Shown here: piece after piece, positions 1 through 9,500 of the stretch
How positions within the stretch are numbered: position 1 is the first letter of the stretch
Layout of the letters: every line of letters begins with the position of its first letter
Source of the DNA: an uncultured Bacteroidia bacterium
GTDB lineage: Bacteria; Bacteroidota; Bacteroidia; Bacteroidales; Prolixibacteraceae
Assembly (NCBI GenBank): GCA_903905505.1
Contig: CAIVGL010000004.1
Coordinates: forward strand, 118,034 to 182,033
Length of the DNA: 64,000 bases
Reading direction: 5' to 3'
Position numbers and translations under genes: made by a program
The notes under the pieces: model-generated
Told to the model about the DNA's origin: nothing
What the model saw: the letters and a program-made list of their open reading frames with translations, nothing else
Database searches by the model: none

Positions 1-540
1 GCCTAATGTGGTGAAAAAAGAAACACAATAGGGCACAATAGGAAAAGAAACACAATAGACACAATAGACTCTATGTGGCCTATGTGGTAGAAAAATAAGA
101 GAAACACAATAGACACAGTAGGACACATAGGTTTCTAATGTGCCTTCTAATGTTAACTATGTGCCTATGTGGTGAAAAAAAAGAAACACAATAGGCACAA
201 TAGGAAAAGAAACACAATAGACACAATAGATTCCAATGTGCTTTCTATGTGGCCTATGTGCCTAGTGTGGTGAAGGAAAAGAAACACAGTAGGACACAAT
301 AGGAAAAGAAACACAATAGACACAATAGATTCTAATGTGCTTTCTATGTGGCCTATGTGCCTAGTGTGGTGAAAAAAAAGAAACACAGTAGGACACAATA
401 GGAAAAGAAACACAATAGACACAATAGATTCTAATGTGCCTTCTAATGTTAACTATGTGCCTATGTGGTGAAAAAAAAGAAACACAGTAGGACACAATAG
501 GAAAAGAAACACAATAGACACAATAGGACACATAGGTAAA
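1..540 (+). repeat. Array 1 of the CTA/TGTG inverted-word tandem repeat
   Basis: Tandem units that in the upper half are about 98-99 bp long. Each unit has words of the form CTAATGTG, CTATGTG or CCTAGTGTG, then the core GTGGTGAAAAAAAAGAAA, then words in the opposite sense (CACAGTAGG, CACAATAGG, CACAATAGA). The core GTGGT(G/A) occurs at 8, 84, 169, 267, 366 and 465, giving spacings of 76, 85, 98, 99 and 99. Each unit is therefore a long imperfect palindrome, usually with a purine-purine mismatch in the centre of each word. The array stops 2-3 bases before the stop codon of the GxxExxY gene and probably continues left of the window. An apparent long reading frame runs through it only because 99 is a multiple of three. 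Confidence 0.95.
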
Positions 541-542
541 AG

Positions 543-956
543 TTAGTATCCGCTAGGCAAGGAAGCATAAAGCTCATTCACCAAAGTTTTTTGTCCTTCC
601 TTGAATATGTTGGTGCAATTAAAATTAATCAACACTCCTTTGGGTTTGGATAGAAGATTTAGGTATGTCAATAGTTGGGCTTCATGAATTGGCATTAACC
701 TCTCTACTGCCTTTACCTCAACAATTATCAAGTTATCGACCAATAAATCAAAACGCAGATCGCAATCTAGTTTAAGACCTCTGAAAATCAGCGGAACTCG
801 TTGCTGAGATGAGACAAGTACCCCTTCTTCGATTAACAAATGCCCCAAGCATCTTTCATAAATACTCTCAAGCAGTCCAGGGCCCAATTCTTTATGGACT
901 TCAATAGCTGCTCCTAGAATAACATGGGTTAAATCATTTAGATATTTCTGTGTCAT
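543..956 (-). CDS. GxxExxY family protein, PD-(D/E)XK nuclease-like
   Basis: A 137-residue protein with the family signature GLLESIY at residues 27-33 (G27, E30, Y33). It also has a nuclease-like core: D70 or D74, followed by IIVEVKA with E80 and K82. Length and motifs match the GxxExxY family (PDDEXK_3 type). The family is widespread in Bacteroidota, often in many copies per genome, and its role is unknown; DNA or RNA cleavage is inferred from the fold only. No signal peptide, so cytoplasmic. The ATG at 956 gives the N-terminus MTQKYLNDLT, typical of the family. The gene is bracketed on both sides, within a few to about 60 bases, by arrays of the same repeat in the same orientation, as if the gene and array formed one element. 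Confidence 0.85.
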   Translation of the reverse strand: MTQKYLNDLTHVILGAAIEVHKELGPGLLESIYERCLGHLLIEEGVLVSSQQRVPLIFRGLKLDCDLRFDLLVDNLIIVEVKAVERLMPIHEAQLLTYLNLLSKPKGVLINFNCTNIFKEGQKTLVNELYASLPSGY

Positions 957-1009
957 GGCTTAACAATTTACGATAATCTATTGAGGTATTGAAATAAAAG
1001 AAACAGATA

Positions 1010-1288
1010 GAAAAAAGAAACACATAATGACACATAGGTTTCTAATGTGCTTTTCTATTGTGATCTATTGTGCCTATGTGGTGAAAAAAAAGAAACACAG
1101 TAGGACACAATAGGAAAAGAAACACAATAGACACAATAGATTCTATTGTGCTTTTCTATTGTGAACTATGTGCCTATGTGGTAAAAAAAAAGAAACACAA
1201 TAGGCACAATAGGAAAAGAAACACAATAGACACAATAGATTCTAATGTGCTTTCTATGTGGCCTATGTGCCTAGTGTGGTGAAAAAAA
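1010..1288 (+). repeat. Array 2 of the CTA/TGTG inverted-word tandem repeat
   Basis: Same repeat family and same orientation as the array at 1-540, on the other side of the GxxExxY gene. GTGGT(G/A)AAA cores lie at 1078, 1178 and 1276 (spacings 100 and 98). Several words here read CTATTGTG, which pairs fully with CACAATAG, whereas array 1 mostly has CTAATGTG. The array ends about 6 bases before the stop codon of the neighbouring transporter gene, so that gene has no independent 3' spacer. Confidence 0.95.
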
Positions 1289-1294
1289 ATGCTT

Positions 1295-2047
1295 TTATCC
1301 TATGGGATGAATGATCCACAAGATTCCAATTGCTATCGCTAAAATAGCTCCAGTCAAAGAAAACCGCTTCAAAAATAACTCTTTGCCCCCTGCTTCGGCA
1401 CGATGAGCTAAAAGACCTAACGCGAAGGCAAAAGCCATCATCGCAAAAATGGTGCCGATAGCAAAAGCGATAATATAAATAACAGACGACCAGAAACTAG
1501 GGAAGGCTAATGATGGAAGCAAAGCAAACAAATGACTAAAACCAGCTAGCCCATGAACAGTTCCAATAAAAAATGCAGAGAATACGTTCTGATTCATATT
1601 CGTGGTGTGAGAATGGCCATGCTCATTCAAATCGCCTTCAATGGAAGGACTGGCATGTGAATGAGAGTGAACATGAGCATACAAATTAGGAGTTGCATGA
1701 AAATGAGCATGAGGACGATCGCCATGTGAATGTTTTGAATAGCCTCTTTTTAATGCCCAAATCCCAATGCCGACTAGCAAAATCCCAATGATGGTTTCGC
1801 TATATTTTGAGATGCTGTCGATAGGTAAAAACTCTTTAAAAGCTAAAAATAGACTGCCAATTAGCAGCATTCCCACGGTATGACCGAAGCCCCAGGAAAA
1901 ACCAATGACCCACGATTTCTTTCGACTATCAATCGCCAGAGGGGTAACAGCAGCAAGATGATCGGGTCCAGTGGCGACATGCGCAACACTCGCAAGAAAT
2001 CCAGTTAATACAGTTAGCACTTCACTAAAATTTAGATTTATGTGCAC
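1295..2047 (-). CDS. Predicted nickel/cobalt transporter, UreH/HupE-like membrane protein
   Basis: A 250-residue polytopic membrane protein with about six hydrophobic segments. The first carries HVATGPDHLAAVTPLA, which resembles the HX4DH metal-site motif of NiCoT permeases. A second histidine-bearing helix reads GTVHGLAGFSHLFALL. The central loop (about residues 105-150) is packed with histidines in HSH, HAH and HGHSH runs, typical of a metal-binding loop. Family: UreH/HupE-type or TauE-like nickel/cobalt permease. The start is a GTG at 2047; an in-frame stop lies five codons upstream, so no ATG is available further out. No urease, hydrogenase or cobalamin gene is nearby, so the metal and its destination are inferred. 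Confidence 0.7.
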   Translation of the reverse strand: MHINLNFSEVLTVLTGFLASVAHVATGPDHLAAVTPLAIDSRKKSWVIGFSWGFGHTVGMLLIGSLFLAFKEFLPIDSISKYSETIIGILLVGIGIWALKRGYSKHSHGDRPHAHFHATPNLYAHVHSHSHASPSIEGDLNEHGHSHTTNMNQNVFSAFFIGTVHGLAGFSHLFALLPSLAFPSFWSSVIYIIAFAIGTIFAMMAFAFALGLLAHRAEAGGKELFLKRFSLTGAILAIAIGILWIIHPIG

Positions 2048-2139
2048 GCCAAAAGCGCACTAAATTGAGCGGCAAATTACAACTTTAAATTGACTAGAAC
2101 AAAGAACATCTCTGCACCCTAGTAATTGGCACATACAGA

Positions 2140-3924
2140 TCACTTCACAATAACATAGTTTCCCGACTGGTAAGTTTCAGTCTTAATATTTAACCGCTGC
2201 CGCTTTTCGTCAAAGGAATAATTCAGCGAGTCCAATAAAAGGGTATCATCAAGCTTCACGCTCGAAGGCTTCCGGTCAAGGTGCATAGCTAATAGGTGTG
2301 CTTTATGTTGACCACTAAGAGAAACTTGAATAGCAGTGGAGGTACTTTCAACCTGAACAGTTGTGTTTCCACTCTTATCGGGATGAGAAACTGTAAATTC
2401 GCTCTTTTCGGATGGATAGATCAAATAGGTCAGAAAGCCTGCTGAACTTTTATCTCCAATTTGGGTATAATCGCGTGAAATGTTCATCGGTGTAATCGAA
2501 CCTTCGCGAACATAGACCGGATATTCATCCAGAGGAAAGTCGCGTTCAAAAGTTTTTGGTCCCTCAATAACCTCTTTGTCGTTGAAGAAATAACGCCATT
2601 TACCAGCAGGCAGAGTCACCTTATTTTTTAGCTCATCTTTATAGATCGGTGCAATAAGTAAATTATCTCCAAACATATAGTGGTACTTCCCTTCAATTGG
2701 AGTCTGAAGTCGCGTGCCACCATTATGCGCTTTAACAACATACGAATACATATAAGGGACCAACTCTGTGTGTAACCATGAGAATTTGCGAATCACTTCA
2801 AGTTCTTGTGGAGTTCGCTTCCATAAAGCCCTCTCGCCATGACCGCCATTTAGAAATAATCCGCAAAAAGTTGAGAACTGAGTCCAACGCATATATAGAC
2901 GAGGCGGAATAATGGCACCTGAGAAACCAGCCACATCAGATCCAATGATGTTGTAACCAAGCTTCGCACTCGCCAGAATATTTTGCATGGCTTGTTCTAT
3001 GCCGTCAATACCATCCATGGCAATATCCTTATTCTGCTTATCCTCTTCCGTAATTACCCCAGTCGACTGCCACGTATGTTTCTGATCACCCACCCAGTTG
3101 ACTGGAGAAGCGTCTATTGGAGCAAATCCTTCGGGATGGTACCAATTGTCGATTGCACGTGACATGGTTGCAAACTCAGGATTCTGGGACAGACCATAGT
3201 TATATTCGTCACGGTAATAGTGATCCATATAGGTACGTGCCGTCATAAGGCCGTCATGGGTCATCTTATAAAACAGCGGGAAAGAACCAATTCGTGTTGA
3301 GAATAAGGTGGCGGTGCCATCTAATTTCCAACCATCAATGCCATAATCGTAGACTGTTTTCTGCAGTCCTCTCCACCATTTTACCGCTTCTGGATTGGTA
3401 TAATCAATAAAACCACCCTTTCCTTTCCACCATTTAATTTGATCGCCATCGGTGGCTAAATACCCCTTGGCTTTGGCTTCTGAATACCAAGGTTCGGAAT
3501 GTTTTACTCGGGTATCCGGACTTTCGCTATTCACCATCGTGGTCATCCACATCACCACGCGATAACCGTTATCCTGCATTTTCTTAAACCACTCATTCGG
3601 TTTTGGATATAATAGGGTGTCAATTTCGAAATCGTTGTAACGCAAACTCCAAGGACTATCTAAGATAACCGTGCGCACCGGAACATCATACTTTGCATAC
3701 CCTTGCAGCAAGGTGTCGACACGAGCCGAGGTATTTTCATCATCTTCCCACAACCAACATTCGAGTGCCCAAGGAGGAGTTAATGGCGGATTGCCATGAC
3801 GCTGAGCATTAAACGGTGCTCCCCGAAATGGGAAGGCGAAAAGAAAATAGTAAAAGAATGATAATACAACTAGTAAGATTACTAAATATTTTAAGATTTT
3901 CCTGCTGCCAGCCGGTAATTTCAT
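2140..3924 (-). CDS. Glycoside hydrolase family 31 (alpha-glucosidase/alpha-xylosidase type)
   Basis: A 594-residue membrane-anchored or secreted enzyme. Residues 12-31 form a hydrophobic segment after a basic N-terminus. The TIM-barrel carries the GH31 landmarks: GIDGWKLDGTATLF with candidate nucleophile D202, NWVGDQKHTW with candidate acid/base D280, and the later conserved IIGSDVAGF. A C-terminal beta domain with PVYVREGSITPM follows from about residue 420. GH31 enzymes release alpha-linked glucose, xylose or galactose; the sequence does not fix the substrate. It is shorter than many GH31 proteins because the N-terminal beta-sandwich is nearly absent. The next genes upstream and downstream point the same way but with gaps of 92 and 164 bases, so it may be transcribed alone. 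Confidence 0.85.
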   Translation of the reverse strand: MKLPAGSRKILKYLVILLVVLSFFYYFLFAFPFRGAPFNAQRHGNPPLTPPWALECWLWEDDENTSARVDTLLQGYAKYDVPVRTVILDSPWSLRYNDFEIDTLLYPKPNEWFKKMQDNGYRVVMWMTTMVNSESPDTRVKHSEPWYSEAKAKGYLATDGDQIKWWKGKGGFIDYTNPEAVKWWRGLQKTVYDYGIDGWKLDGTATLFSTRIGSFPLFYKMTHDGLMTARTYMDHYYRDEYNYGLSQNPEFATMSRAIDNWYHPEGFAPIDASPVNWVGDQKHTWQSTGVITEEDKQNKDIAMDGIDGIEQAMQNILASAKLGYNIIGSDVAGFSGAIIPPRLYMRWTQFSTFCGLFLNGGHGERALWKRTPQELEVIRKFSWLHTELVPYMYSYVVKAHNGGTRLQTPIEGKYHYMFGDNLLIAPIYKDELKNKVTLPAGKWRYFFNDKEVIEGPKTFERDFPLDEYPVYVREGSITPMNISRDYTQIGDKSSAGFLTYLIYPSEKSEFTVSHPDKSGNTTVQVESTSTAIQVSLSGQHKAHLLAMHLDRKPSSVKLDDTLLLDSLNYSFDEKRQRLNIKTETYQSGNYVIVK

Positions 3925-4010
3925 AACGAAATGGAATTTTAAAAATTGCAGATTAGATTTAAATAAGGCTTGTTAAAGCAACTAAATTAAATGAGATTCA
4001 ACAGAAAAAA

Positions 4011-4082
4011 TTGCGTGCTTTGCGCCACCTTTGCGTCCATTGCGGTTTAACTTTTTTTACCGCAAAGATCGCGAAACTGCAC
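4011..4082. repeat. Palindromic TTTGCG/CGCAAAG repeat element
   Basis: This element has words of the type CTTTGCG on the left (TTGCGTGC, TTTGCGCC, TTTGCGTCC, TTGCGGT). A spacer TTAACTTTTTT follows, then the inverted words ACCGCAAAG, ATCGCGAAA. TTGCGGT (4040-4046) and ACCGCAA (4059-4065) pair exactly, and the outer words pair imperfectly. The design (short words, T/A-rich spacer, inverted words) matches that of the CTA/TGTG arrays although the sequence differs. It lies 6 bases past the stop of the CPBP gene, so it could also act as a transcript-end hairpin. Confidence 0.7.
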
Positions 4083-4088
4083 TATGTT

Positions 4089-5270
4089 TTATTTTATAAA
4101 CTCCAGTCCAAAGATGACAACACTACTATTAACTAGTGTATGGACAATTGCACTATAAAATACGTTCTTGGTCTTCAAATATGTATACCCATAGGCCCAA
4201 CCGGCAACGCAAGCAAAGCCGATATAGATAATGGCGTGTGAATGATAATGGACCAATCCAAAGATTACACTGGTAATCGCCAATCCAGTATATACGCCTG
4301 AATCATGTTTACCTTTATTCTCAATATAATAAGCTGCTGCAAAAATGAGCAAACTCATCAAAAGTGGGAACCATTGACGTTCGCCTTTTAAGGTATAACC
4401 GACTAATATTGCTGCGGGGATGGCTATGACCAATCCACAAATCCAAAATACCTTCCAAGTTTTAGCTTGTCCAATTCGTTTCGTGAACAGATTTAATAAT
4501 AATCCTCTAAAGAAGAGCTCTTCGAATATGGCCGTGTGTAAAAATGTCGCTAATAGAGTAACCGCAATTTTGCGCATCAGATCTTGGTCAATAGAATCAT
4601 GACCGATGTATTTTACAAAGTTTACCGAAGAGCCAACCAGCATAACAAAGGAGTAGAATGCAGCCCATGATAAGACTGCAATGCCTAAATATCGCCAATT
4701 CAACACCGGATAAAATCCAACATCTTTTAGATTACGAACGACACCAAAAGTATAGACCGCCGAGAGCATTAGAACAATATGATAAACGGAATCAAAGCCA
4801 TTGGCATTAAACGGCAGTTCACCTGATGGCTCTACTTTTAAAAATGCGGTTGGCAAGAGATACAGAACGAAGGCTGTAAAATCGATCCAATCGACGTTTG
4901 TATTTCTATTTCGCTTCGCGATAAAAATCAATGCTGGCAGAACAATTAGATAAGGGGATAAAGCCAAAGCACCTTTAATTGGATTTTGTCCGTTCAGCAG
5001 AATATAGAGTACATAAACAGCCAATAAGGTAATTGGGAATAGTAACACTCTAAAAATTCGTCCATGAATCCAAGCTCTCAGTCCAGCCGATACTGCATGT
5101 TTACCTAAATTAAGAAAGATAAAATAGAGTGCAATAAAGAACGGAAGGGCAATAGCCAAATCGGCGATTGGAGTAACTGAACCAAATTGCAGGATAAATA
5201 ATAGCGTTAAAAAAGCAGTCCCAATTGCACCACTTTTGATTTCAGTTAATAGGTCATTTGAATTTTTCAT
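4089..5270 (-). CDS. CPBP family intramembrane metalloprotease (CAAX/Abi type)
   Basis: A 393-residue membrane protein with about ten hydrophobic segments. The C-terminal part carries the three CPBP motifs: AIFEELFFRGLLLN (EExxxR), GLVHYHSHAI and HTLVNSSV. Eukaryotic relatives trim prenylated CAAX proteins. Bacterial members are associated with bacteriocin self-immunity, protein secretion or unknown roles. The start is placed at the ATG at 5270 (MKNSNDLL). A further in-frame ATG lies 90 bases upstream, but the peptide it would add is hydrophobic and uncharacteristic, and a good promoter match lies between the two. Divergent from the SusC locus; there is no evidence that it takes part in glycan use. 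Confidence 0.8.
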   Translation of the reverse strand: MKNSNDLLTEIKSGAIGTAFLTLLFILQFGSVTPIADLAIALPFFIALYFIFLNLGKHAVSAGLRAWIHGRIFRVLLFPITLLAVYVLYILLNGQNPIKGALALSPYLIVLPALIFIAKRNRNTNVDWIDFTAFVLYLLPTAFLKVEPSGELPFNANGFDSVYHIVLMLSAVYTFGVVRNLKDVGFYPVLNWRYLGIAVLSWAAFYSFVMLVGSSVNFVKYIGHDSIDQDLMRKIAVTLLATFLHTAIFEELFFRGLLLNLFTKRIGQAKTWKVFWICGLVIAIPAAILVGYTLKGERQWFPLLMSLLIFAAAYYIENKGKHDSGVYTGLAITSVIFGLVHYHSHAIIYIGFACVAGWAYGYTYLKTKNVFYSAIVHTLVNSSVVIFGLEFIK

Positions 5271-5297
5271 TTCATCGATTATGTTAAAAATGCGAAT

Positions 5298-5325
5298 CAA
5301 AATTACACCAATTTTAATTCGCAAA
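5298..5325 (-). promoter_or_regulatory. Candidate Bacteroidota-type promoter for the CPBP gene
   Basis: On the minus strand, TTTG (5325-5322) is followed after 16 bases by TAATTTTG (5305-5298). This fits the Bacteroidetes housekeeping consensus of a -33 TTTG and a -7 TAnnTTTG, with a spacer near the short end. The -7 element lies 27 bases upstream of the ATG at 5270 and supports that start over the ATG at 5360. Confidence 0.45.
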
Positions 5326-5481
5326 ATCATACAGGTGAAAATACAATGTATTACAAGCAATTTTGTATTATATTTGATAGACCGCTTGTGTTAATTTTAT
5401 TAATCAAAAGTTAAAAAATGTTCAGTCATCTTTTAACGAAAACCTAACTCATTTAAGACTTCCTCTCGAACACCATTTATT

Positions 5482-5514
5482 CTGTTAAGAATCTATTTGA
5501 TAGAGCCTTAACAG
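5482..5514. promoter_or_regulatory. Two-part inverted repeat upstream of the PKD/SusC operon
   Basis: CTGTTAAG (5482-5489) and CTTAACAG (5507-5514) are perfect inverted repeats. Between them TCTAT and ATAGA pair around a TTG loop, giving a hairpin of 8 bp, a 2x2 internal loop and 5 bp. It lies 72 bases before the ATG of the PKD lipoprotein gene. It could be a regulator operator or a 5' leader hairpin. The rest of the 316-base divergent gap (5271-5586) holds a lone TATATTTG (5369-5376) and a second ATTTGATAGA, but no clear -33 element. Confidence 0.45.
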
Positions 5515-5586
5515 AAAACATAGTAACACAACAATGTTAATACACCAATAAATACCAATCATTAACCAACCAATTACTTAACGACT

Positions 5587-6516
5587 ATGAGAAGAAAATT
5601 AATGTTATTTTGCCTTACTCTTGTCATTGGAATGGTCACATTTCAATCGTGCAAGAAAGAGTCTACAATAGCTGAACCACCTCAGGTAGGGGTATTTTTC
5701 AGTATTGCAGACAAGCAAGCTGCCTTTACGGCACTCACCTTGCGTGCAACGACTTGGCTATGGGATTTCGGCGATGGCACTACCAGTACAGAAAAAAATC
5801 CTGTCCATGTTTATAAAGATGGAGGCTACTACGTTGCGAAGCTAATTGGGAAAAATGCCCAAGGAGACACCGCATCTTACAAGGTAAAACTAGCTGTGGC
5901 GTTAACGCCATATGATCTGCTAACTGGAGATCATACAATGGCTGGTTACCAAGGAAAGACCTGGAAAATTAGCAGTACGGCTAGTGGAGGTCTATTTGCA
6001 AATGCAGACGCTGAGTTTTCGCTTGCTGCGGATCCTCTTGGAGCTGGTATCTTTGGAAATCTTGGACTTGGCGAGATCTATGATGATACTTTTACGTTTA
6101 ACTACAATGGAAGTTACAGTCATGATGTCAAAGCAGACCACGCCTCATTTGGGGGTATTGTAAATCAATATTTAACCAATGGAGGCTCTGGTATCGTAAA
6201 TTCAAACGGTAGTGATTATGGTCTTTGTACCGCGAAATATACGCCTCAGGTGGGAGCTAAATTTACTCTTGTCAACAAAGAAAACTTAACTGTTCCATCG
6301 GTATATGGAAGCAACGGCACGGTTACCTATTCAAATGTAAGCACGCTAGATTTTACGGGAACAGAGTTTATTGGCTTTATGGATCGCCAACGCAAAATAA
6401 TTGTGCGAGATATAACCGACAGTTCTATGAAGATAGTTATGTTTATGGCAGCTGATCCAGACAATTTTCCAAAAAACACCCATGCAATAATTCTAGCCTT
6501 TGATGTAGTTAGGTAA
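5587..6516 (+). CDS. PKD-domain surface lipoprotein of the SusC/SusD locus
   Basis: A 309-residue lipoprotein. The signal peptide ends in TFQSC with lipidated C22, followed by KKES. A PKD domain (about residues 45-100) contains WLWDFGDGTTS and the closing NPVHVYKDGGYYVAKL. The remaining 200 residues start with a YDLLTGDH...KTWKISSTA block and look like an all-beta, glycan-binding-type domain I cannot name. It precedes the SusC-like gene by 55 bases, so it is probably the first gene of the operon; accessory binding lipoproteins of Sus systems more often follow susD. The protein at 51118-52014 is a clear paralogue along its whole length. Role (inference): surface capture of the substrate imported by the neighbouring receptor. 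Confidence 0.75.
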   Translation: MRRKLMLFCLTLVIGMVTFQSCKKESTIAEPPQVGVFFSIADKQAAFTALTLRATTWLWDFGDGTTSTEKNPVHVYKDGGYYVAKLIGKNAQGDTASYKVKLAVALTPYDLLTGDHTMAGYQGKTWKISSTASGGLFANADAEFSLAADPLGAGIFGNLGLGEIYDDTFTFNYNGSYSHDVKADHASFGGIVNQYLTNGGSGIVNSNGSDYGLCTAKYTPQVGAKFTLVNKENLTVPSVYGSNGTVTYSNVSTLDFTGTEFIGFMDRQRKIIVRDITDSSMKIVMFMAADPDNFPKNTHAIILAFDVVR

Positions 6517-6571
6517 CTACTCTAAAGGAAGTATGACGAGGACAAATTTATAACCAGTATATTCAATAATT

Positions 6572-9500
6572 ATGAAATATAAAAACTTATTTAGAAGTAT
6601 AACCAGGCAATTGTTGCCGACAATGTTGGCCACTGCCCTACTTATCGGAACTGCAATGACAGGTTCTGCAAAGTCAGATCAGACTGGGTTGTCAGAAAAT
6701 TCTGAAGCCCAGCAAAGTGTATCGGTAAATGGAAAAGTGACTTCCGCATCTGACAAAACAACGATGCCAGGGGTAAGTATCCAATTAAAAGGGACCACAA
6801 AAGGAACAATCACCAATATGGATGGTGGATTTACCGTTGATGTTCCCGGGAATAATGCAATCTTAATCTTTTCGTTTATTGGCTACAAAACTCTTGAAGT
6901 GCCTGTAAATGGTCAAAAAGTGATTAATGTTGTGTTAACTGAAAGTATTCTAGCTGTTGACGAAGTTGTTGTTACCGCGCTAGGTATCTCTAGAAAAGAA
7001 AAATCACTAGGATTTGCCGTAGCTAAGGTTAGCGGTGAAGATATGTCAAGAGTTGTTCAGGAAAATGCGATTAATGCTTTATCGGGTAAAGTTGCAGGGG
7101 TTCAAATCAATTCGACTGGAGGAACGGGTTCTTCGGTGAGTATGGTGATTAGAGGTGCAACCTCGCTAAGCAATGACAATCAGCCACTCTTTGTGGTTGA
7201 TGGGGTTCCAATTTCAAACACCGTAAATAACGTATCTGGATTTGGCAACGACAACAAAGTTGATTACGGGAATGCAATCTCTGATGTCAATTCAAATGAC
7301 ATTGAGAGTGTATCTGTATTAAAAGGGGCAAGTGCAGCTGCCTTATATGGTTCTCGTGCAGGAAATGGGGTGGTATTAATCACGACCAAGTCTGGCAAGA
7401 AAAACAAAGGAGTAAAAATAGAAGTTACCTCGAATACTGTATTTGACAATCCTTATAAATTCTGGGATATCTCGAAACAATTTGCGAATGGAATTTTGCC
7501 ATTTACGCCAGCTGATTTACCTCCGGGGACAACAATGGTTGTTGATCCAACATCAAAAGCTGGAAGTGGTTATCCATTGGATAAAGGTTATTTTGCGGTT
7601 CAATGGAATAGCCCTAAAGATGCGAACGGGGTTCAAGTTCCAACAGAATTGGTATCACATCCAAATAACGTTAAGAATTTTGTGAGAACTGGCGTAACCA
7701 CTTCAAATGAGGTTGCGGTTTCAAACAGTACGGAATCTTTTCATTATCGTATTGGGGTAGCAAACATGACGAATCATGGAGTTATACCAAACTCTGATTT
7801 ATTTAGGAATAACTTAACAACATCTGCTACAATAAAAGCACGCGATAATTTTACGATAAGCTCAAATATCAACATTAATAAATCATGGTCGAACAACAGA
7901 CCATCTAGTAATAGAGGAACGAACCCAATGCAATGGGCTTATGCTGTACCTCAAAACACCGATATTCGCGAACTCAAAAACTATTGGGCACCGGGCAAAG
8001 AAGGCGTTGTGCAAAATGTCCCTTCAGTCCCAGACTATAATAACCCATACTTTTTAGCGAATGAGGTGAACAACAGTTACACTAGAGATCGTATTTATGG
8101 CAATCTTAAAGCAGACTGGCAAATCACAAAAGAATTAAGTCTATTTGTCCGTTATGCACTTGATCAATTTAGTGAAACTCGGGAATCTAAAATAGGTCCA
8201 GGATACACTGACGAGCCAAACAATGGAGCATACGGAATTTCTGACTCGAAGAGTTACCAGCGCAATACTGACTTTTTAGCCACGTATGCAAAACAAGTTA
8301 ATGACTTCAGTCTTTCTTTCTCTGTTGGCGGGAACGCACTCTATACAACGGGCCAAGGCATATCAAATGCATCAACAGCTGGCCTAATCGTCCCTAACGT
8401 ATTTACAGTTGGAAATATTAAGAATGGCACACTTTCTTATGGAAGTGGATATTCTCAAAAAGGGATCTATAGTCTATATAGTGTTGCAAATTTAGGATGG
8501 AAAGACAGAATCTATCTTGATCTTACTGCACGTAACGACTGGTCAAGTACACTGCCAGTAGCGAACCAATCTTATTTCTACCCTTCAGCATCATTAAGCT
8601 TCTTAGTTGACAAGCTAGCGAATATGGGTGAGAATGTATCTTTATTTAAAGTGCGCGGTGGAATTGCCAAAGTTGGTAATGATACTGACCCCTATCAACT
8701 TATCAATACCTATGGTAATAATGGTCAATGGGGTAGTGCAATTAGACTTTCCAAATCAGGAACGCTATTGGCGCCAAACTTAAAACCAGAAGAAGCAACC
8801 TCAATGGAGGGTGGTCTTGATTTAGGATTCTTTCAGAACCGTTTAAGGTTTGAAGGAACATTCTACAAGGCAGACAATCGCAATCAGATCTTACGCAACA
8901 TTCCAATAGCTAGTTCTACTGGATCGGATGCAATTAATATCAACGCAGGATTACTTGAAAGTCGTGGATGGGAGCTCTCTTTAGGAGGCACACCGATTAA
9001 GACTAAGGATTGGAGCTGGGATATTAGCGCAAATCTTACCCGCAATAGAACTCGAGTAAAATCTATCGCACCAGGGATTGAAGCAATTAAATTCTGGGAG
9101 CAAGCTAATGGTGGAGCGTGGTCATATGTTGGCGACGAAGTAGGCGCTATTTATGATGCTGCAATGCTAACCGTTACCGACAAGAGTTCTCCATACTATG
9201 GTTACCCGATCATCAATCCGGAACCTGATTACGAATGGATTAGAGATAAAGAGATCCAGGATTCTAGAAATAAAATCGGCAACTACAACCCTAGGTTTAT
9301 TTTAGGTGTAAATTCAGCTCTTACGTACAAATCATTTGCCTTGAATTTCACGTTTGACTGGAGATGTGGAGGTCAATTTATTTCACAAACAGAGCGTTAC
9401 GGACGTGATGATGGATTATCAGGCTCATGGTTAAAAAGCATGATCAATCCAGGTGGAAGAACAGGAAAAGAACTTCGTGATTGGCTAGTTGCGAATCAAG

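Noticed and set aside
165..422. An 85-codon minus-strand frame with a repeated phenylalanine/leucine/histidine-rich peptide
   Set aside because: It is a translation of the tandem repeat; it stays open because the unit of 99 bases is divisible by three. The peptide has no features of a real protein and changes frame when the unit length changes.
1..540. Possible CRISPR array
   Set aside because: There are no unique spacers between constant repeats: all segments are variants of the same words, units are near-palindromic throughout, and no cas gene is present in the window.
543..956. GxxExxY gene as an intervening sequence of a 23S rRNA gene
   Set aside because: Related small proteins can occur in rRNA insertions, but no rRNA sequence flanks the gene here; the flanks are the CTA/TGTG repeats.
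2048..2139. Possible cobalamin or NiCo riboswitch before the metal transporter
   Set aside because: The upstream gap is only 92 bases and shows no recognisable conserved boxes or strong hairpins.
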